NCBI GenBank assembly: GCA_963920575.1
Contig: OY986965.1
Coordinates: forward strand, 10,244,290-10,308,289
Direction of reading: 5' to 3'
Origin: Narthecium ossifragum
Taxonomy: Eukaryota > Streptophyta > Magnoliopsida > Dioscoreales > Nartheciaceae
DNA length: 64,000 bases
Each line of letters starts with the position of its first letter. Position 1 is the first letter of the stretch. Under the pieces are notes generated by a model. The model was not told the DNA's origin and did not search any database. It was given only the letters and a program-made list of their open reading frames with translations. A program made the position numbers and the translations under genes. Shown in pieces: positions 35,681-48,500 of the stretch.

Positions 35681-35807
35681 CCAATAATTGGACAGTTGCA
35701 AGTGGGCTAGCTCGGTCCTGCCCGGCTTGTCGGTAAGGCCCACCTAATAGCCAATTACTGGACATGTGCAAGTGAGCCGGCCCGGTCCGGCCCGCCCTGT
35801 TGGTAAG
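35681..35807 (+). repeat. 70-bp tandem duplication in FIE proximal promoter
   Basis: CCAATAATTGGACAGTTGCA at 35681 recurs as CCAATTACTGGACATGTGCA at 35751. Both are followed by AGTG(G/A)GC, CGGTCC, GGC and GGTAAGG. The second copy ends about 70 bp before the FIE start codon. It doubles a CCAAT-like box and GGTCC/GGCCC elements. Confidence 0.75.
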
Positions 35808-35876
35808 GAGTCGTAGAAGAAACGCGCGCTCGCCGGCGGCAGCGGCGAGAAGGGAGGGGAAAGGAGGGGGGCAATA

Positions 35877-38800
35877 ATGGCGAAGTGCGGGGTGGGGTGC
35901 GAGCCGGCTATAGGGTCCCTGGCTCCGTCGAAGAGGAGTGAATACAAAGTCACCAATCGCATACAGGAGGGGAAGCGACCGCTCTACGCCATTGCCTTCA
36001 ACTTCCTTGACCCCCGATACTTCGACGTCTTCGCCACCGTCGGTGGCAACCGCGTGGGCACCTATCTTATGGCTTCCCTCTCTTTGTTTTATTTTTGGAC
36101 CCTTTAGAGGTTTTCCTTTGAAAGTTCATGTTAAAGCTGAGATCTTTTTTTTCTTTTTTAATTTAGCCGTATGAGTTCCAATGTTTAGCCTGAATAGGCC
36201 CGAAAAGAATTAGAAAGTTTGCCTGTCTGCAGGCGACCGTCTATCGATGCTTGGAAGGGGGTCTTATCGCGGTATTGCAGGCGTATGTCGATGAAGATGT
36301 GCGTGAGACCGTTCCTTAGTTGGCAAATTAATGAAATAAGTACTGTGCGATCTGATAGCTTTACCTGATGCTTATAAATTAGCAATTGACGTTAATGAGT
36401 TCTTCACATGGTTTCTAATAGTTCAGAAGGATGAGTCGTTCTATACTTTGAGTTGGGCATGCGATGTCGACGGAACTCCATTCTTAGTTGCTGGTGGGAG
36501 CAATGGTATTATCCGTGTTATCAATGCCGGCAACGAAAAGATACATAAGGTAGGTGTCCAGTTCTTTTTATTTACTTGGGCCAGTTGAGTTTTCATGTAT
36601 GCACATGAAGCACATATCTTCAGGGTTGGAAAGACTGTTCTGTTAAGGCAGCCACTTAAAGTTTCTCAGCAGAGAAGTTTTGTTGGCAATGGATATTTGT
36701 TTCACGTTTTGTTGGAGATATAAATTATCATTCTTTATGAATGATCTCATGTGTGCAGAGTTTTGTTGGCCACGGAGACTCCGTAAATGAAATCAGAACC
36801 CAAGCATTGAAACCTTCGCTTGTGTTGTCTGCTAGCAAAGTAAGTTCAATCTTCCATAGACAAAATATTGATGTGAAACTAAACCGCAGGGTTCTTAAAT
36901 CATGATTGAATTTTTTAAACAGGACGAATCTGTTAGGTTATGGAATGTACACACTGGAATCTGTATTCTGATTTTTGCTGGAGCAGGTGGCCATCGCAAT
37001 GAAGTTTTAAGTGTGGTAAGTGTTATGTTAACTGCCACTATACTTCCGTAATGAGACTGATAGCAAAAAATTGTCCAATAGTTAACCACTCTGACGATAT
37101 TTCTGTTGTTTTAGGACTTCCATCCATCCGATATTTATCGCATAGCAACCTGTGGCATGGATAATACGGTTAAGATTTGGTCGATGAAAGGTGTATATAA
37201 CTCATCTCCTGTCTTCGAAAATTAGTCTTTTGTAGATCATGACATTTAACCAACTTTTCTCAGAGTTCTGGACATATGTTGAGAAGTCATTTACATGGAA
37301 TGACCTTCCGTCAAAATTCCCAACAAAATATGTGCAGTTCCCTGTGAGTGACATTTCTCAATCATATGTGTCTCAGCAAAATAAAGGAAGCAAAGTCTTA
37401 GATACTCTAGAGTAGATGATATTTAGTTACTTCTGTACTAACCCAGTTTCTAACGCTTCAGATTTTCATAGCTCCTGTTCACTCCAACTATGTAGATTGC
37501 ACCAGATGGCTTGGTGATTTTGTTCTATCTAAGGTAAACTAGTTACTTCTCCACTTTGAAGAGCAGCATCTATATGTCCTTCATCTATATGTCCTTCTTG
37601 ACTAATTTTGTGTAGCAAAATATTTAAGTATATCAAGAGTATTCTAGGTCAATAGTATTTCATTGGCATACATGCTTAAAAATGGTACCTGAACAAATAT
37701 TTACCTAACCATGCATCTGTATACCTGCTGCTCCTGAAAGGGCATATAAGCAAGTTAGAACAAGATGTTTTTCATTTAGTAGATATGAATTGTATTAAGA
37801 TGCCTTAAATGCTAGGACTCTGCATTCATACTAGATTCTTGTTGCATTATGGACATTTCAAATGATGTACCAGAAGGTGTTCACATCTACATGTCCTTAG
37901 TTGACTAATTTCTTTTAGCAAAGGATTTAAGTGCATCTAATGTGTTTGAGGTCAAAGGTACTTCATTTGGAATACGGGCCGAGAAAAGGTGGCAGGATTA
38001 TGAACTTATCTAATCATGCATCAGTATACCTGCTGATCCTAAAATACCGCATAAGCAAGTCGGAATCTGATGACTTGTGTTTGGAAAATGTACCATGTGT
38101 AGATACTTTAGCACTCCTGAGCTTTGCATTCATATTCAGTTTTTTTGGTGCACCAGCACATAGAAAGACTGATTGAGGATGTCGATCTCTTGAAAATAGG
38201 ACTTCTAGTGATCAAGTTTTTCCTTTAGGGGCAAAAAAGGGTAAAAGGCTTAGTTGACAGAAAAGGTGTTTTTTTTAATGTCTTTTAATACCATAGTGAT
38301 ATGAAACCATCTTTGTTGTTTTAAGGAACAACGTAATTGCTGTTTGATCACCTGTAGACTGCTTTGTTTTTTGTTGGATCATACGTTACCTAGCTCCTCG
38401 AAAGCTTAGTAATCAACAACCTAAGAGTACATCCTGTCCATGGCATCCAACTAGTCATAATGTTCGTGTGAAAAGAATAGCAGGTTTGGATGGTTAGGTC
38501 ACTGAATTGAATGGCCATGAGAATCAAGTATGAAACAGAATGCATTAGAGGAGTTTCCCTTCATTAGTAGTGTATCCTTTATCTGACTACCGTTACTCCA
38601 CCAAGCACCAGTAGATGGTAGCATTATTGCCACTGTCATTGCAAAAATTGAATCACCTGGTTTCATTTGTGAATTTTAGTCCTTTGCTTTTTGTTGGATT
38701 TGAACTGAATTTACATGTAAATTCTAGCTTGCAGGATCTTTTGTTCTTCTTTCTTCTTGCTTGTTTGGTTTTGACCTTTAATTCAGTATCCATTATGATT

Positions 38801-41688
38801 TGGTGGATCCTTTAAAGTACTTTTCCATGCTTTCCTTCATGTCATACAACAGTCCACCTTTAGTTCGACTTCATTTGGCTGCGAACAGTTCATTTTCAAC
38901 TTCTTGAACTACCTATTTGTGATGTAGATATATGAATCAGCAGTTTATGAAATGGAGTGGTATTTTGTTGTGCAGAATTACATATATCCTTTGTGTTGTT
39001 CAATTTGGAAGATGCTTGCTATGAGAGAAGAGTGAACTAGAGCAGAAACTTTTTGACACTTGAGAGCAAAACATTTCTCTTGAACCTTTTTTGTGCCTAA
39101 TATATCTTTCTCTCTCGTTTGTTTTTTCTTTAGCGTAAATTAGGGACTCATGATGACTCATGATTTGTTTCTACATCACTTCTTAGTGTTTGACTACCTG
39201 CAGAGTGTCGACAACGAAATTGTTTTATGGGAACCAAAAACAAAAGAACAAAGCCCTAGTGAGGTATGATAACAGTTTTATCTTGTAATTCTTATCTCAG
39301 TGTTTATCACAGTACACATGCACATTGGCGCCCCCGCACGCGCACACACAAGCGCATGTACACAAGGAAGTTACAGCCACAGGTGAAATGACCAGTGTCT
39401 TTGTTATTGTGTCTTTAGTATGTTTGAGTGTCCTCTATTTGGCACAGTAGACATGCACATGCACACCCTTGCCCACACATGCGCTGTGTACACAATGAAG
39501 TTACTGCCACAGGTGAAATGACCAGTGTCTTTGTTCGTGTGTCTTTAATATGTTTGAGTGTCCTCTATTTGGCAATCATGGGGATATGCTGGTCTTTTGA
39601 GTGGTAGATAGAAGGTTTTCTGCTACACCAACTTGCACACACATAGGGTATAATGAAGAAGTCACGACCGAATGCCGATGACCAGCATGTCTGTGTTCTT
39701 GTGTAGTTGTATGTCTGAATGTACTCTGTCTAGAAATCATGACATATGGGGTCTTTTAACTCGTAGAAAAACTTTTCTGATACGGTGATGCCTTCTTTGT
39801 TTAATGCTTTTGTGTGCAAAGGGAGCTTGTGTAAGGGGCTTGGCCAACTTTTTTATCTTCACTTGTTTTCTTTTTAGGGGGCTATCGACATTCTTCAGAA
39901 GTATCCTGTGCCAGATTGTGATATTTGGTTCATTAAATTTTCCTGTGACTTCCATTGCAATGCTGCCGCAATAGGTAAAGGTCCTTGATTGTGTTAGATT
40001 TTGCAAGATTTATTCAAAAGAATACTACATGCTGTGTTTCAATAGCTTTTTGCAATAATTTCTCTATCTTCACTTGTATTTATGATTGCTTGCTCTAGAG
40101 CAAGGAGAGCATGGTTTGATCTATAAGTGGGGATATATTTGTGCATGAAAGATGCAAACGTAATCTACGGAGCAAGCTTTGTCTACTTCCACTCAAACAG
40201 CACATAAGCTAGTTTCTAGCTGGCCTTGTCCTCCAATAGTTATATTTTTCAGAATTTTGTATGAATATTCTCGGATCTATTATTTTTTCCTATCTGATCG
40301 CAACAAATTTATGGTGATCTAGTATTCTCACTATAAAATCTGCACGATCCTATGGCATGTTAACTAAAGAATATATAGGAAATGTTTTTTTGTTTTAACA
40401 GATACGAGACTTTAATGTGAATTGTTTTTGAGATAATAGCAATAGCATATCTTGTTTCATCAGTCATAATTTTGTCCAATAATGATTGTTATAAAGTTGG
40501 AATGATTATGGTGCAGATGTCTAATCAACTGCAATGTTTATTCTAATGCTTTGCTTATTTCTGGTTATTTCTATTCTTTGTTGCTTGATTAAGAACAAAT
40601 TTTGAATGATTTACCCGGTTAACCTTTTTGGTGATGAACTTGTTGAAACCATGCACTCTTCCTAGCTTAAACACAATACCATTGTATTGTCCTCTTTACT
40701 TCCTTTTAAGATCTCTCCAAATTTAGAAGTAAGATCCACATTGATGTATCATTAATATAGTCCGCCTAGGTGAGTCACTTATATCTCTTCCATACTATGA
40801 TCCATTGACCTGAAAAATCTAGGCAGGATTAATACAATCAGTGGGTAGATGTTGACTGTAGTAAACTATTGTGTGATTTCTGTCCAAGTTCAATTAATAC
40901 AATGAGTGGGTAGACACTGATTGCATTGATCTATTATGTCCTTTATCCAAGTTCTTCTCTTTAAGTAATTAAACTTATGTCTTAAGTTATAGGGGAACCC
41001 AAGATTTTCGGGCTAAAATTTGTTATTTCATTCATGGTACTGAGTAAGCACTCATTCGGGAAAAAAATGAAAACGGATAAGAAGGGATATTCTGAGGAGT
41101 CGAGGGATGTTTTCGAGTGTAAATTGTCAATTACTTGGTTGGTAGTTCAAAATTGTTTATCTAGTTAGAATATGGAGTAAAGATGAAAAGAAACTTTTTC
41201 TAAAGGTCAAACAAAATCGATGAGTTGCCTATGTGACAGGGAACCGGGAAGGAAAGATTTTCGTCTGGGAACTCCAGTCCAGCCCACCTGTGCTCATAGC
41301 AAGGTCGGTAACATTTCTTTGCTTCTTTTCTTTTAATGTTTCTAATCTCATCCTAATTCCGTTGAGGTATTGGGAAGCGTTTAGTTTCTTTTCAGACTTA
41401 CTTTTTTTTTTTCAGGCTTGCTCATGCTCAGTGTAAATCTCCAATCAGGCAAACAGCAGTGTCTTTTGACGGAAGGTACAATACCCACTGTGTTGAATTT
41501 CGATGCGTTCAGCTCTGTAGTTATATCAAGGATCATTTCAATCGGTTGATCCTGTAGCAATACTGAGTAGCTTTTGCAAGATGGCATTTAACTAATGAAG
41601 ATTTCAACACTTATATTTGTGTTGCAACAGCACCATACTTAGCTGCTGTGAGGATGGCTCAATATGGCGCTGGGATGTGATCCCGTGA
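35877..41688 (+). CDS. FIE: FIE, WD40 subunit of Polycomb repressive complex 2, 368 aa
   Basis: Thirteen exons join in frame: 35877-36053, 36233-36298, 36427-36549, 36759-36839, 36923-37015, 37115-37190, 37264-37343, 37462-37533, 39204-39263, 39878-39974, 41240-41303, 41416-41475, 41631-41688 (1107 nt). Arabidopsis FIE is of almost the same length and also has 13 exons. Family landmarks are YKVTNRIQEGKRPLYA after a short variable N-terminus, GHGDSVNEIRTQ, SKDESVRLWNVHTGICI, SVDFHPSDIYRIA, KIWSMKEFW, VHSNYVDCTRW and DGSIWRWD at the end, spread over seven WD repeats. FIE is the ESC/EED homologue that holds EZH-type methyltransferases, EMF2/FIS2-type proteins and MSI1 together for H3K27 methylation in the nucleus. 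The copy looks intact; introns 8 and 10 exceed 1.2 kb. Residue 60 is Ala where I would expect Val, right at the exon 1-2 junction. Confidence 0.96.
37580..38070 (+). repeat. ~300-bp spaced duplication in FIE intron 8
   Basis: The segment at 37580-37765 (CATCTATATGTCCTT, TGACTAATTT, CCATGCATCTGTATACCTGC, GCATATAAGCAAG) recurs at 37884-38070 with moderate divergence. No coding frame is shared between copies. Confidence 0.7.
39308..39745 (+). repeat. ~130-bp repeat, three copies, in FIE intron 9
   Basis: CACAGTACACATGCAC at 39308 recurs at 39443, and AGGTGAAATGACCAGTGTC at 39381 recurs at 39511. A third, more diverged copy follows at about 39625-39745. The copies are rich in CACACA/GCGC steps, which may have promoted slippage. 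Confidence 0.75.
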
Positions 41689-42747
41689 TGACACTTGTGT
41701 TTGAAGTAACATAATGACCTCCTCCTCATGAGCAGTGCTTCTAGAATGGTAGATTTTGACCGTGACATGCTATTTAGAATCCGCTCCCACAGGAAGTCCT
41801 CTCTCCCCCTCTGGGACATGTATTCTTTAATTTAATACAAAAGTTCGAAGACCATAAAAGACCATGACGCTGCTCCGCTTTGTTCTCTTCGGCAAGGCGA
41901 TCCATACAGCTTCAAATGGGGCTAACAAATTCTTGCACACTGCTTCTAGAATGGTAGATATTGCTTCAAATGGTCCATCCTTGGGACTTATATTTTCTCG
42001 TCTAATCTGTATTGTCGCTTGGGTATTTGTATAACTTTCTTGATTGCATTTCCAAAGGAACACATCAAACATTTTGGCAACACCCTGTTTTCTAAAACTA
42101 TTAGCAGCAGATTTATTATACATGTGGTTTTGGATGGGATGTCTCTTGCCATCTAGTTTGAAATGCTTGATTTCTCTATTTGTTCATGAACATCTACAGA
42201 ACTTATGGAGTGCTGCAATAGCAATTTTCCTGGGCTTTTAATGTGCTCTAATCCAAGCATGCACGTGATCTGAATTCTTAGGTTAGCATATGATACTGCA
42301 ATGATGGTATTACTGGAAACTCCAATGAAAGCACCAATCCTCGTGAAATACATGTTGATGAACGTTTAACAGGTCTGGAAAGCAAGAAAGAATTAAATAA
42401 TCTACGTGGATGCATATATACTTCTTTCCTTTTTTTGATTGCTAGAGCCTTTTACCCGGGTATTGGGAGGACCTATATAAATTTCCGATGCATGATGTTA
42501 ACAACGCTGTGACGTAACAACTTTTCTTCATTTGGCTGCAATTTAGGTAGGAAATTATTTTTTACTTTAGCCACTTGGCTTAACTAAGCGAAAAAAAAAA
42601 CCTAAAAAGGGGGAAAAATTTTGGTGATCACTTTTGTGGCATTGAATTCGCAGCTTACGATGCCGATGTGGGCTTTAGGTTTTGGATTTGTAAACTCTCT
42701 AAACAATACTGCTAACAACTAATATCGCTCTAACCAAATGCGGTATA
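41689..42747. other. FIE 3' flank
   Basis: The sequence after the FIE stop is AT-rich and probably includes its 3' untranslated region. GCTTCTAGAATGGTAGAT occurs twice (near 41739 and 41942), a small dispersed duplication. I see no gene, RNA or terminal structure before the Pack-MULE. Confidence 0.4.
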
Positions 42748-42757
42748 AAAAATTAAA

Positions 42758-44087
42758 GGATAAAAAGCATTTTGGTACCTCTGATTTTTAAAAATAAACG
42801 TTTTGATATCTCGTAAAATTTGGTTCTCGAATTGATACCTTTAAGTATTGAAATCACGTGATTTAATGTCAAATCACAGATGTCGTCTGTATAGGCTAAC
42901 GAAAACCGCATCGTGGCCAGTTAGTCAACCCTGCAACCCGCCACCCTCGCCCACTGCGACCATTCCGCCGCCGCTGCCCTCTGCACACTTTCTGCCGCCA
43001 AGCTCATGTCCTACATCGACCTCTGCCCCTCCCCGCCAGACTCCGTCCTTCGATCCATCAAAGGCCATCTAGGGGGGAATGAACTAGCCGAGATGCTGGA
43101 GCTGCTCGAGGACGACCTCTCTCCTCCCTCCTTTTCCTCCTCGTCGTCTTCATTGTGCTCGTCAGCATCCTCGTCGTCGGACGAGGAGGAGACGGGGATC
43201 CGTGAGAGAGGAAGCTCGGGTTGGGGTCCTGTCGGCAAGGAGAAGCCGCGGAGGGGTGGACGACCCCGTGGCAAGACGTCGTTGGGAGGGGAGGAGAGGA
43301 CGGAGACACCGGGATGCTGGATCCGGAGGAGGAGGGGGGCTCAGTGGTAGCCGAGCTTGGGGGTCGGTGCCATGGGTGGCGAAGAAGGTAGTTGCCGGCA
43401 TAGAGGGGCCTCAAGGAAGGTCAAGACGACAACGAACAGGAGAGGGAGGGGGCGTGGGTGGTGTGCACAGAGTAGTCGGCGGTCGTGGGAGAAGGTGGAT
43501 GCGTCGGGGGATGGCCGCCGCTTCACCGGAGAAGGAGAAGAGGGGGCGGAGAGCTTCGCCCGGAGGAATGGAGGATCCTTGGAGTTGAGGGGTGTCTTCA
43601 GAGTGTGGGACTCGCCGACGATGGTTACTGAGGAGGTATCAATTCATGATTTGGTGATGGTGTGGGCTGAAGATGAGACGAGGGATGCCGAGGTCGGCGG
43701 CGAGGCGGTGGGTCCAGCTGAGAAAGAAGTCAGAGATTATGGCGTTGAGGGGGTTGGTGGTGTTGGCTCTAGCCCATGTGAGGAGAGGGTGGTAGAGGTC
43801 AGCAAAGACGTGGAGGGTGGCGGCGAAGTAGGACGGGTGGAGGTCCTTTAGGTTCTCGATGCCGACAGGGATGAGAGTGGTGGCGGGGAAGGGGAGGGCG
43901 AGGGGTTGGATGGAGGGGCAGCGAGAGGAGGGGTGAGAGGAGATGGAGGTTCTTGGGTTGTTAACCGGCACGTGGCCGGTTTCATGATTTCAATATTTAG
44001 ATGTATCAATTCAAAAACCCAATTTTACTAAATACCAAATTGTCTATTTTTTTTTTTAAATTAGAGATATCAAAATGCTTTTTACCC
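42758..44087. mobile_element. Pack-MULE carrying gene fragments, 1330 bp
   Basis: Long inverted ends agree over about 110 bp: GGATAAAAAGCATTTTGGTA at 42758 matches, inversely, the text ending at 44087 (GGGTAAAAAGCATTTTGATA on the minus strand). Both continue through GATATCT..., TAAAATT(T/G)GG and GAATTGATAC to TATTGAAATCA. The flanks AAAAATTAAA (42748-42757) and AAAAAGTAAA (44088-44097) form a 10-bp duplication with one mismatch. Long TIRs with 9-11 bp duplications are the Mutator-like signature. The inside is GC-rich host-gene-like sequence and no transposase, hence a Pack-MULE. One piece is a glycosyltransferase fragment on the minus strand; a Ser/Asp/Glu-rich piece at 43005-43340 I do not recognise. 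Confidence 0.88.
43650..43945 (-). pseudogene. UDP-glycosyltransferase (family 1, UGT89-like) N-terminal fragment in Pack-MULE
   Basis: The minus-strand frame reads CPSIQPLALPFPATTLIPVG, then DLHPSYFAA, DLYHPLLTW, NAIISDFFLSWTHRLAADLG and IPRLIFSP. This is the stretch of plant UGTs from the third strand region to the acceptor-side IPRI.FSP motif. It covers about 100 residues of a family about 470 long and lacks the start, the catalytic His region and the C-terminal PSPG box. Homology ends abruptly at about 43650, where the frame runs to a stop within a few codons. It is a captured fragment, not a working enzyme; antisense or chimeric transcripts remain possible. Confidence 0.8.
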
Positions 44088-44500
44088 AAAAAGTAAAAGA
44101 CTAACACCAATTGCTACGTATTAGACCATCAAATGTCCTCTTTTTTGCGGCAGTAGTAGTTAAGCTTTTAACAATAAAAGACTAACAATTAATATAGCCT
44201 CTAGATCCAACTACCATGCAAAGACTAACAAAATGAGACCCTCGAGAAATTTGATGGAGCATCACGATGAAATCAGAGCACAATTTACCAAAATAATCAG
44301 GACAAGAACCATAGGTGAAAAACCTTTGTCCCTTTCGATCTTGCCCTCACTTGGGTTTGGAGATCAAAAGATAGAGATAACTCGAGAGGTCCACAGGAGT
44401 TTCTAATAGATTAGAGGCAGATATGTGTGATATAGCACATCGAGTTCAATGGGCGGAATAGCTCCATGCATAAATGCAGTGGAATGTAAATGACCTAAAA

Positions 44501-45117
44501 GGCCAAGTTTGGTTGGCATCTAGGAATGGAATAGTACAGGGAATCGAGTGATGATGATTATATTTGGTTGAATAAAAAATGAGAATGAGAATAATGGTTT
44601 CATATGTTTGGTATACACTAATGAATATGAAAATGAAATGGAGATAATGTGTAAATGATTATACTACCTTGACATATACAACACTTAATATATACATATT
44701 CAGCCATATATATTTATATAAAATATAATAGTTTATCTACTTTTCATTTTAGCCTCTGCGTCTATATTTATATACATAAAATATATACATATAAAATAGA
44801 TACACATAAAATATATACATATAAAACATATTGACCTGAGTATAATCCAACGGTGGAGATTTAATCCATCCAAAAATCCAAGGTGATTTAATTTAATAGT
44901 TGAGATTGACTACCTAAAGATAATTATATCATTAGACATCCCATTCATCTCAATTCTGAATGGAATGGGTCAATACCGAGGTAGGAGGAATGGGTCATTC
45001 CTCAAGGGTGAATGAGTCGTTCCATTCCAACCTGAGTGAGAGAACCAAACGACAGAATGTCTCCTCGAAATGAAAAAAAAGAAACCATTTCGGTCAGAAT
45101 GGACAAACCAAACGTGT
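44501..45117. mobile_element. possible PIF/Harbinger-type MITE
   Basis: GGCCAAGTTTGGTTGGC at the left is mirrored inversely by GACAAACCAAACGTGT at the right, with TAAAA on both sides. The AGTTTGGTT motif at the tip is common in Tourist-like MITEs. The interior is rich in GGAATGG/GAATGAG-like text, again mirrored as CATTCC-rich text at the right (44940-45050), plus an ATATACATA-rich stretch at 44690-44830. The exact boundary is uncertain. Confidence 0.45.
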
Positions 45118-45214
45118 TAAAAAAAGACATGTCAAACTAGAGAATGAAGTCAATTTCCAAAATAGCACTATAATACGATATATTGCAAAGTATTTCAATA
45201 TGAGTATACAACCA

Positions 45215-45354
45215 CGAGGGTCAAAATAAGGTCTTTTTCCTGAAGTAGAGACCTCAGCCTCTCGCCTCAACTCAGCACAAAAAAAAAAAAACAAAAAAAA
45301 AACAAAAAAAAAAAAAAAACAAACAGCGAGGGTCAAAATAAGGTCTTTTTCCTG
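45215..45354. mobile_element. small poly(A) retroposed insert flanked by 28-bp duplication
   Basis: CGAGGGTCAAAATAAGG...CCTG (28 bp) occurs identically at 45215-45242 and 45327-45354. Between them are a short unique stretch and about 50 bases that are nearly all A. A long target duplication plus an A-tail is what LINE-driven insertion of a SINE or a 5'-truncated LINE leaves. The insert lies in the 3' flank of the chorein gene. Confidence 0.6.
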
Positions 45355-45542
45355 CGCACTTGCTGAAATGATACACGACCTTTCTGGCCAATACAAAATT
45401 TTTGAACACAGATGACCAACTCCCATGACAGCCTAGTATACACTCAACATAATATATTCTATGTACAAAAAGAATTTGCAGATCAGCGTTCGGTATTAGA
45501 TTTGACTCCATACCATAAGCATCTGTTACCTGGAAGAATAGT

Positions 45543-48500
45543 TTAGACCAATCCACGCAATCTTGTCAACAAAATTTGCATGCTTTCAAGCTTCTGGCTG
45601 AGTTGTTTCATTTCCGGAAGATGACCAGAAAACTCGGAGCTGCTAAATTCAGAAATGAGAGCTGAACACTTGGCCTGAGAATCCGAAACCTCAGCTTCCA
45701 GGGACATAACAGTTGCTTCCAAGGAATGTTTGGGGCTCTCAAAGATGGCATTCGAAGATGGAGTGAAGCTCACACTACCATAACTACTGCGTCTGCTCAG
45801 TTTTTCTGGCGTAAAAATCTTGTCTAAGCTCCCACTTCCTGGTAGCCAACAAAACCAAAAATATCAAATGGAAGCTGAATTTTATGTGAAATTGTTAATT
45901 AGTAGAGAAAAGAGCAACCTGCTTAAGAAGGAAAGTGAGAACATTAAGTTAATCCCTAGAACCTGTCAATTTCTGTTAGTAACCATTATCAAAATGGTTA
46001 TGAAGTTTTCTAACCAACGGCTGAGATATCTAGCTAAAAACCACCAATGAACACAACCGAGAAAAAAGCTGTCTTTGGTTTACATACCAAGATTGCTTAG
46101 CTGATCTATGGTGCCCTGACCAACGGACCCGTCAAGCTTCAGTAGTCGCAGTATTCCTGCAGCAATTCTGCCCATTGAATCAATTTCACATCTGCAAAGA
46201 GAAGTTAAGTGTTCCAGTTCCTCCTTCGTCACAACCGCCTCAATCTGCATAAAGAGATTCATTGGATGGGATCAAACTCCAGACACAACAACAATAAAGG
46301 ATAAAGCAATCAGCTATAATTCCAATACCGGTTGCTTGACTGAGAACTTAATGCTCTCCACTGCCCAATTAGCCTCCTGAGCACTTTCATCCTCAGAGAT
46401 AACTAGGCAGGCCTCAACATCTACACCTCCATATCCATCAATGCTTCCTGCACTCATTATATCCTTATCTATATGATACCTTTCTTTCAAGTTTGTTTGG
46501 AGTATGTCACTACTGGAATGAGGTTTCAATGCCTGCAACCCTTCTATGCCCACCTGGAAATATCAAGCACAGCCATGAAAAGACCTAACCATTGAGAGGC
46601 ATGAAAAACGAGTCAATGAAATTTCTTCACTTAACAAGTAACAACAGATAACAGTACTCATTTTAGTGGACTCAATATCCATGACTCGGAAGAATTACCA
46701 AAACCATCTTGTGTCACCTACAGCACTTAAGAAAATATTCATGCAGGGCCAATCACAAGGGTTACAGCGATTCCATCTACCTTATTATTCAAAGCAATGC
46801 CTGCTTGAAGAAATTGGCACATTAGCTGAACAAATGGAGGAACAAAGCTTAGAAAGCTGGAAATCTCAGTTTTAACATATGTTAACATTCCATAAAACCT
46901 GGCATGCAATCTAGTAAAAATTGTTGGCATAAATTATTCACTTTTGGTAAGAAATGATTCTTACTAGTTTGCCCAACTCAGACAAGAAAAGGACAAAATC
47001 CGTAAACAGAAACCTGCTTTGCTTAAAAAGAAATTTCTGGAAGGCTCGATAAAGCAAAAACAAGGCACTCAGTTCATCTTCCTAGCGTGCACTAAATCTA
47101 GGTGCCCCAGGAACCCTATTCTTGATTTCTTCCAATTAAGAATGTACATCCCTCTTTTCTGTTCTTTTACCCAAAGAAGAATCTATGAAGTGACACGATA
47201 TTCTTTTCCCCAGATGAAGCTTCAAATACATCAGGGGTTCTATGGTTGCACAAAATTAATCATAGAATAAACACACCAAAAAAAAAAATCATTCTCATAA
47301 ATTTTGATTCTAAAATCATCTGAACCAAAAATTACTTGTTTACACTTGTCCAATGGGATCGAAGTTTGAATACTAAGCCTCAAGAGAAATCCACCAAACT
47401 CGCCAGACATCTAAAATCCAATATGTGTACTTACGTATAGATATATCGATTATTCAATAGGATCCACACGAATGCTAATATGAACCGAAACATGCTTTCA
47501 CGGAAAGATGCCCTGAAGTTCATTGCTATATAGAGTAGTTGACAACATAACATCCCCGGGAAGATGGAAATTGTAGGTGGTTATAAATACGCCTCTATGC
47601 TGTCCTGCAACTATCACAATACAAGAGTAATTGACAACCACCCCGGGTTTCATAGATCGAAATGTTGGAAACAGAGATCAAGCACAAAAGATGTCACAAA
47701 ATCAATCGAGTAGTAAACGTTGCATACGTCAATGAAGAAGTAATTTGAAATGACCAAGAAGGACACAGATTACCAATCCACATTTTTTATTTCCTTCAGA
47801 CAAGCTTTGGAAGCAAAATTCTTACATCCAGATTCAGGAGAAGGTGGCCTATGGTGCTTCAGAAGATACTACCACAAAACAGAAAGCAATAAATCTGCAT
47901 CTCTATCAGTATAAACAATAATTATGGAAACAATCTAATCACAGTGTACTTCACATCATCAGCTGAAACTAGTATTTTCTTGAGGTGAAAAAGATAGCTC
48001 ATGCCATTCTACAATAACACAGAAAAAAGAAGAAAAATTCATAAACTCACAGTGATTAACTCAACAGGAAAGTTTGGCCTTTTGCACAATTCTCCTTTGC
48101 TTTTCATTCTGTCAATTTGACTATTTTTGGCTTTAACCTTTAAGCTTTTGAAGGTCGTGTGCCAACTCCTGTCTTCTCTACTCTCAGCATTGCAGTTGTC
48201 AGAGCAACCCCCTTCTCCCATCTGTTCTGTCCCTTCAAGAGCAAATAACCAATTTTGCAGTTCCAGAGATGCTTCAAAATCATCCGGCATACCCAACTCC
48301 AGACCATCCTCCCCTCCAAAATAACCACCTGTGCAACGAAAATGCTAACAAACTTCAGAGATGACCGATGTTTTGCCAAACAGAGGAGGAAATCAAATGA
48401 CCCTTTTAAAACGTGCTATGACTTCCTTCCACAAACTCAAGGAAATATAGAAACAAAAAAATCAGCTTAAATCTGAGAATCATCCGCTGTAGATCTATTA

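Noticed and set aside
43005..43350. 114-codon Ser/Asp/Glu-rich plus-strand frame as an independent gene
   Set aside because: It lies inside the Pack-MULE, has no recognisable domain and overlaps open frames on the other strand; kept only as possible captured cargo.
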